DNA from: Archilochus colubris
Taxonomy: Eukaryota; Chordata; Aves; Apodiformes; Trochilidae
Reading direction: 5' to 3'
DNA length: 64,000 bases
Assembly: GCA_023079485.1 (NCBI GenBank)
Contig: CM041084.1
Span: forward strand, 34,818,609 to 34,882,608
Position numbers and translations under genes: made by a program. The notes under the pieces are model-generated. The model was given only the letters and a program-made list of their open reading frames with translations. It was not told where the DNA came from and did not search any database. Below, in pieces: positions 61,101 to 64,000 of this stretch. Within the stretch, counting starts at the first letter, position 1, and each line of letters begins with the position of its first letter.

Positions 61101-63921
61101 ATTATCCCAGAAAACTGGAAATCTCCAGCATAAACCAGCAGAATATGGGTAAAGGAAGGCTGGAAAATAACTAGACCAAAAAAACCCCACCCAACGAACC
61201 AAACCAAATTCTCCTCCCCTTAAAAAAAAAAACAAACCACAAACAACCCCCACTAAAACAAACAAAAAAACCTCGAAAGGCCAATGATCACTGTAAGGAT
61301 GGATCTAGAAAATAAGAACAAATTCCACACTATGTCAGTCTCTGGAGATAGTAGTAGTGAAAGAACACATATTCTTATGACAAATAAAAGTCAGACTGTA
61401 CCAGGAAATTTAGCTAGCCTAGTAATAAAGCAAAAAGTCAAAAAGTTGGCTGAGTGACCAAAAATAATGCTTTCTAAGTGTCACATGGAAGAAAAAGCTA
61501 GTAATGTCTTTTAAGACATGAACTTGCATAAATAATGTCAAATTCAACCATGTTTTTGTAGGTGCAGGTGATGGCAAAGTTTAATTTTGACAGATGTGGA
61601 AACATGGGAAAAGAACTAAAATATATGAGTAAGAACTGATAGAGAAGTGAGAATGAACCCTTAACATGACTGCTTTTGGGAAGTATACCGGACAGTTCAT
61701 TTGCTGTTTCTGTTGCATTTAAGAGCCAAGAGGATTACATTTTTTCCAAAGTCATTAGTTCTTAAACATCTCAAGAAGTGACCTCACCACATTAAGAAAT
61801 GCTCTGAAACAAAAGCAGTAAGATTTCAAGTTCGAATTTTAAATATATTATAAATTTTTAAATTGAAATGCAGGTAATTGGAGTGATGTTGGCTTTTTTC
61901 AAAACTCATGTTTACCATAATTTTCTATAGCACATATATAGCAGCAGAGAACTGTGAAGCAGTTTTATACAGATATAAATAGAAATAGACACTATTTGCA
62001 AAAAAAGTCAACAATGTTTACAGAAAGGGAAAATTTCAAAGACAAAAACTGGACCACCACTCCATACCAGCTGAGGCTCAGCTGGTTATACATGTTGCTT
62101 GCATCAAGACACACTTCTATACAAAGCACTAAAACTTTGCCTTTAGTTTCACCTAATTTTATCTGAAATGCCAAAATTGTGTGGCAGATCACTGAATTTA
62201 TCTGAATGTCAGGGAATATCAGTGTTGTGAATGTAAGGGAATGTCAGTGTTGTGATGCAAAATACTCCAATGCCTATTTCTTCAGTTTGCTTTGCTAAAC
62301 ACGTTTCACACCCCAAAATTCATGAATCTTACTATTTTAAGTCTTTAAAAATAAAAAAAAGTTTTTCCTCTATTTTTACTTTATTAGAATATATATTTAC
62401 TTTATTAGAATCACATGAATGTATGTAATTTTTTTTCCTTTAGAAATGCCTAGACTCAAAATCAAAGACAAGCAGACCTAAGGCACAATATGGGTATCAC
62501 TGCTGCCAGCTTTTCCATTTAATATAAAAGGCACACCATGGGAATCCAGAAGACTTTTGCAACAGTTCAGCAAGTGTGCTGACATATTAATGTTTCCAAG
62601 AATTAATAAAAAGCCAACAAATCCCCCCCCCAAAAAAAACCCCACCAAAACTACAGTGACAGGTGAAACTGATAAAACTGATTACAGTTTCCCTTGGTCT
62701 CTCACAACTCAGATTCTTCATCACTTTGCACCCACTGTACTTTAAGCTGGCACACTTATCCAACAGAAAAATAATATTCTCAAGGCTGTTTAAAATGCTG
62801 TAAACAAAGCAATTGCTATTAGATAGAACCACAGTGAGGGACCAGATCAGGTAATATTCAGTTATTTTAAATTTAAAAAATCTGAGCAAAATTAAAAAAG
62901 AAGTTTGGACACATTGCAGCTAGATTCTGAAGCTGCCAGAGAACTGCATCATCTTTACAAACAACATTTTTGCCTGTTATGTCAGAGATCCACCCTAACA
63001 AGGCACTGGCTGGCAGCACATGAAAAGGCCACAAAAATGAAAACATCTGCAGTTGTTATACTTGTGCTGAGAAACAGAAAGGAGGAGGACATGTTTTCCA
63101 ATCCCTTAATGTTTGTCCCTTCTACAAAAATAATGAAAAACCAATGCCCCCCCCCCCAAAACCCCCCAAACCAAAACAAACAAACAAACAAACAAAAACC
63201 GCCACAAAGCAACCCCTTTACCTCCCCAACCTCAGCTGCTGCTTTCATTTAAGACACACTGGGGTATGGCAAAGAGCAGGAGGCTCTTTGTGCTTTTAAA
63301 AGCTTTAGAAGACCACAGATGTCTTTCATTAAAACATGCAAATAAGAAGTGAGTAGATCTAATTTTCATTTGTTCTTACAAGGTATTAGGATTTATCCTC
63401 TGTGATAAAGCAGTTACTTTTTCTGTTTTCTAAGTGCCAAAAATACTCTAGGGAGCCAGAAGCTTGAGACCAGTAATTGAGATTTGAAACACTGATACCT
63501 CTACCATGACAAAATGAATGGTGATTCACTCCAGCTTCTTCTTTATTTTTCTGACCATTCTCAGTATGCCAAAGCTACTGTATTTATAGGGTATACTTTA
63601 TAAAACTACAAATGCAAACCAAAATTTACATGCCATAACCTGCATGATTCTTTTTCACTCCCCTTACATTTCTGCTGCTTTGCTTCAATGACCCATCACT
63701 AGCATTTTTTTCCTATGGGTGACCATACTGCAAAGTTGGTATGAAATTTCCAAAAGTTTGTTGCTCTTAAGTGAGCTGAGTTTAAAACCACAGTTCCTTA
63801 CAGGGAAACATAAGTTAAATTTTTCTTACCATTTTCATCTACAGCAAGCACACTTGCTCCCTTCCCTAAAAGCTCTTGTACTACAACCGTTAGTCCATTC
63901 CGAGCAGCAACATGCAGAGGT
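57816..63921 (-). CDS. ANKRD28: ANKRD28 C-terminal part (last two coding exons), gene continues beyond the window
   Basis: ANKRD28 is a large ankyrin-repeat protein that serves as a regulatory subunit of protein phosphatase 6. Two exons are present: 63830-63921 and 57816-58102. The first encodes an ankyrin repeat ([20 protein letters not shown], then [10 protein letters not shown]). The second encodes [20 protein letters not shown] and the conserved unstructured tail ending [10 protein letters not shown] and TAG. Residues across the splice read [20 protein letters not shown], as in human ANKRD28. The N-terminal ankyrin repeats lie to the right of the window. The gene is convergent with BTD. 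Confidence 0.96.
58103..63829 (-). other. ANKRD28: ANKRD28 last intron
   Basis: 5.7 kb with no further exon or clear dispersed repeat recognised. A/C-rich simple tracts occur at 61176-61270, 62625-62650 and 63146-63200. Confidence 0.7.
63830..63921 (-). CDS. ANKRD28: ANKRD28 penultimate coding exon (ankyrin repeat)
   Basis: 30 full codons with one extra base on each side. The acceptor is TTCACAG and the donor AAATG|GTAAGA. The [10 protein letters not shown] core is a typical ankyrin repeat. Confidence 0.97.
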
Positions 63922-64000
63922 CTGTGAAGACAAACAAACTCATATATAAGCCTCAGAACAAGGTAATAAAATATGCAGCTTACATCTAGTTAAATGATTA
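63922..64000 (-). other. ANKRD28: ANKRD28 intron, right window edge
   Basis: Upstream intron sequence of ANKRD28; the next exon is outside the window. Confidence 0.75.

Noticed and set aside
1..64000. CRISPR arrays, bacterial operons, riboswitches
   Set aside because: The window is vertebrate nuclear DNA; no regularly spaced repeats or prokaryotic features were seen.

Overview
The window is vertebrate nuclear DNA, most likely from a bird. It has intron-split genes, a low gene density and a GC-rich island at one promoter. It also has several CR1 retroposon copies, two of them ending in the CR1-type repeat of ATTCTATG. Four protein genes were recognised by reading exons with matching splice sites and phases. 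Their order, COLQ (-), HACL1 (-), BTD (+), ANKRD28 (-), is the order known from human 3p25.

Layout. 1-8058 holds the first coding exon of COLQ (7950-8058) and, inferred, the start of its first intron. 8059-20641 is intergenic, and contains a 507-bp foldback element at 16097-16603. HACL1 lies at 20642-40020 on the minus strand: 17 coding exons whose phases all agree, giving an intact 574-residue thiamine-diphosphate lyase with a peroxisomal-type C-terminus (SNL). A CpG-rich, CCAAT-bearing shared promoter (about 39600-40560) separates HACL1 from BTD. BTD (44723-49639, plus strand) has three coding exons giving an intact 521-residue biotinidase with its nitrilase-type Glu/Lys/Cys triad. 49640-56084 is intergenic with two CR1 copies. 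ANKRD28 enters from the right on the minus strand with its last two coding exons (57816-58102 and 63830-63921).

The genes are not an operon. HACL1 (peroxisomal 2-hydroxyacyl-CoA cleavage) and BTD (biotin recycling) probably share a bidirectional promoter. COLQ (acetylcholinesterase anchor) and ANKRD28 (ankyrin-repeat phosphatase regulator) are unrelated neighbours.

The most unusual structure is a two-member family of about 500-bp foldback elements (16097-16603 and 34894-35393). Each copy begins TGTAGTG and ends CACTACA, is flanked by a perfect 6-bp target duplication (CAGAGG; TCTGCA), and has arms about 98% identical within the copy but much less alike between copies. Each has a central tRNA-like segment with Pol III A and B boxes. 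I do not recognise the family; whether it is already catalogued needs a repeat-library search.
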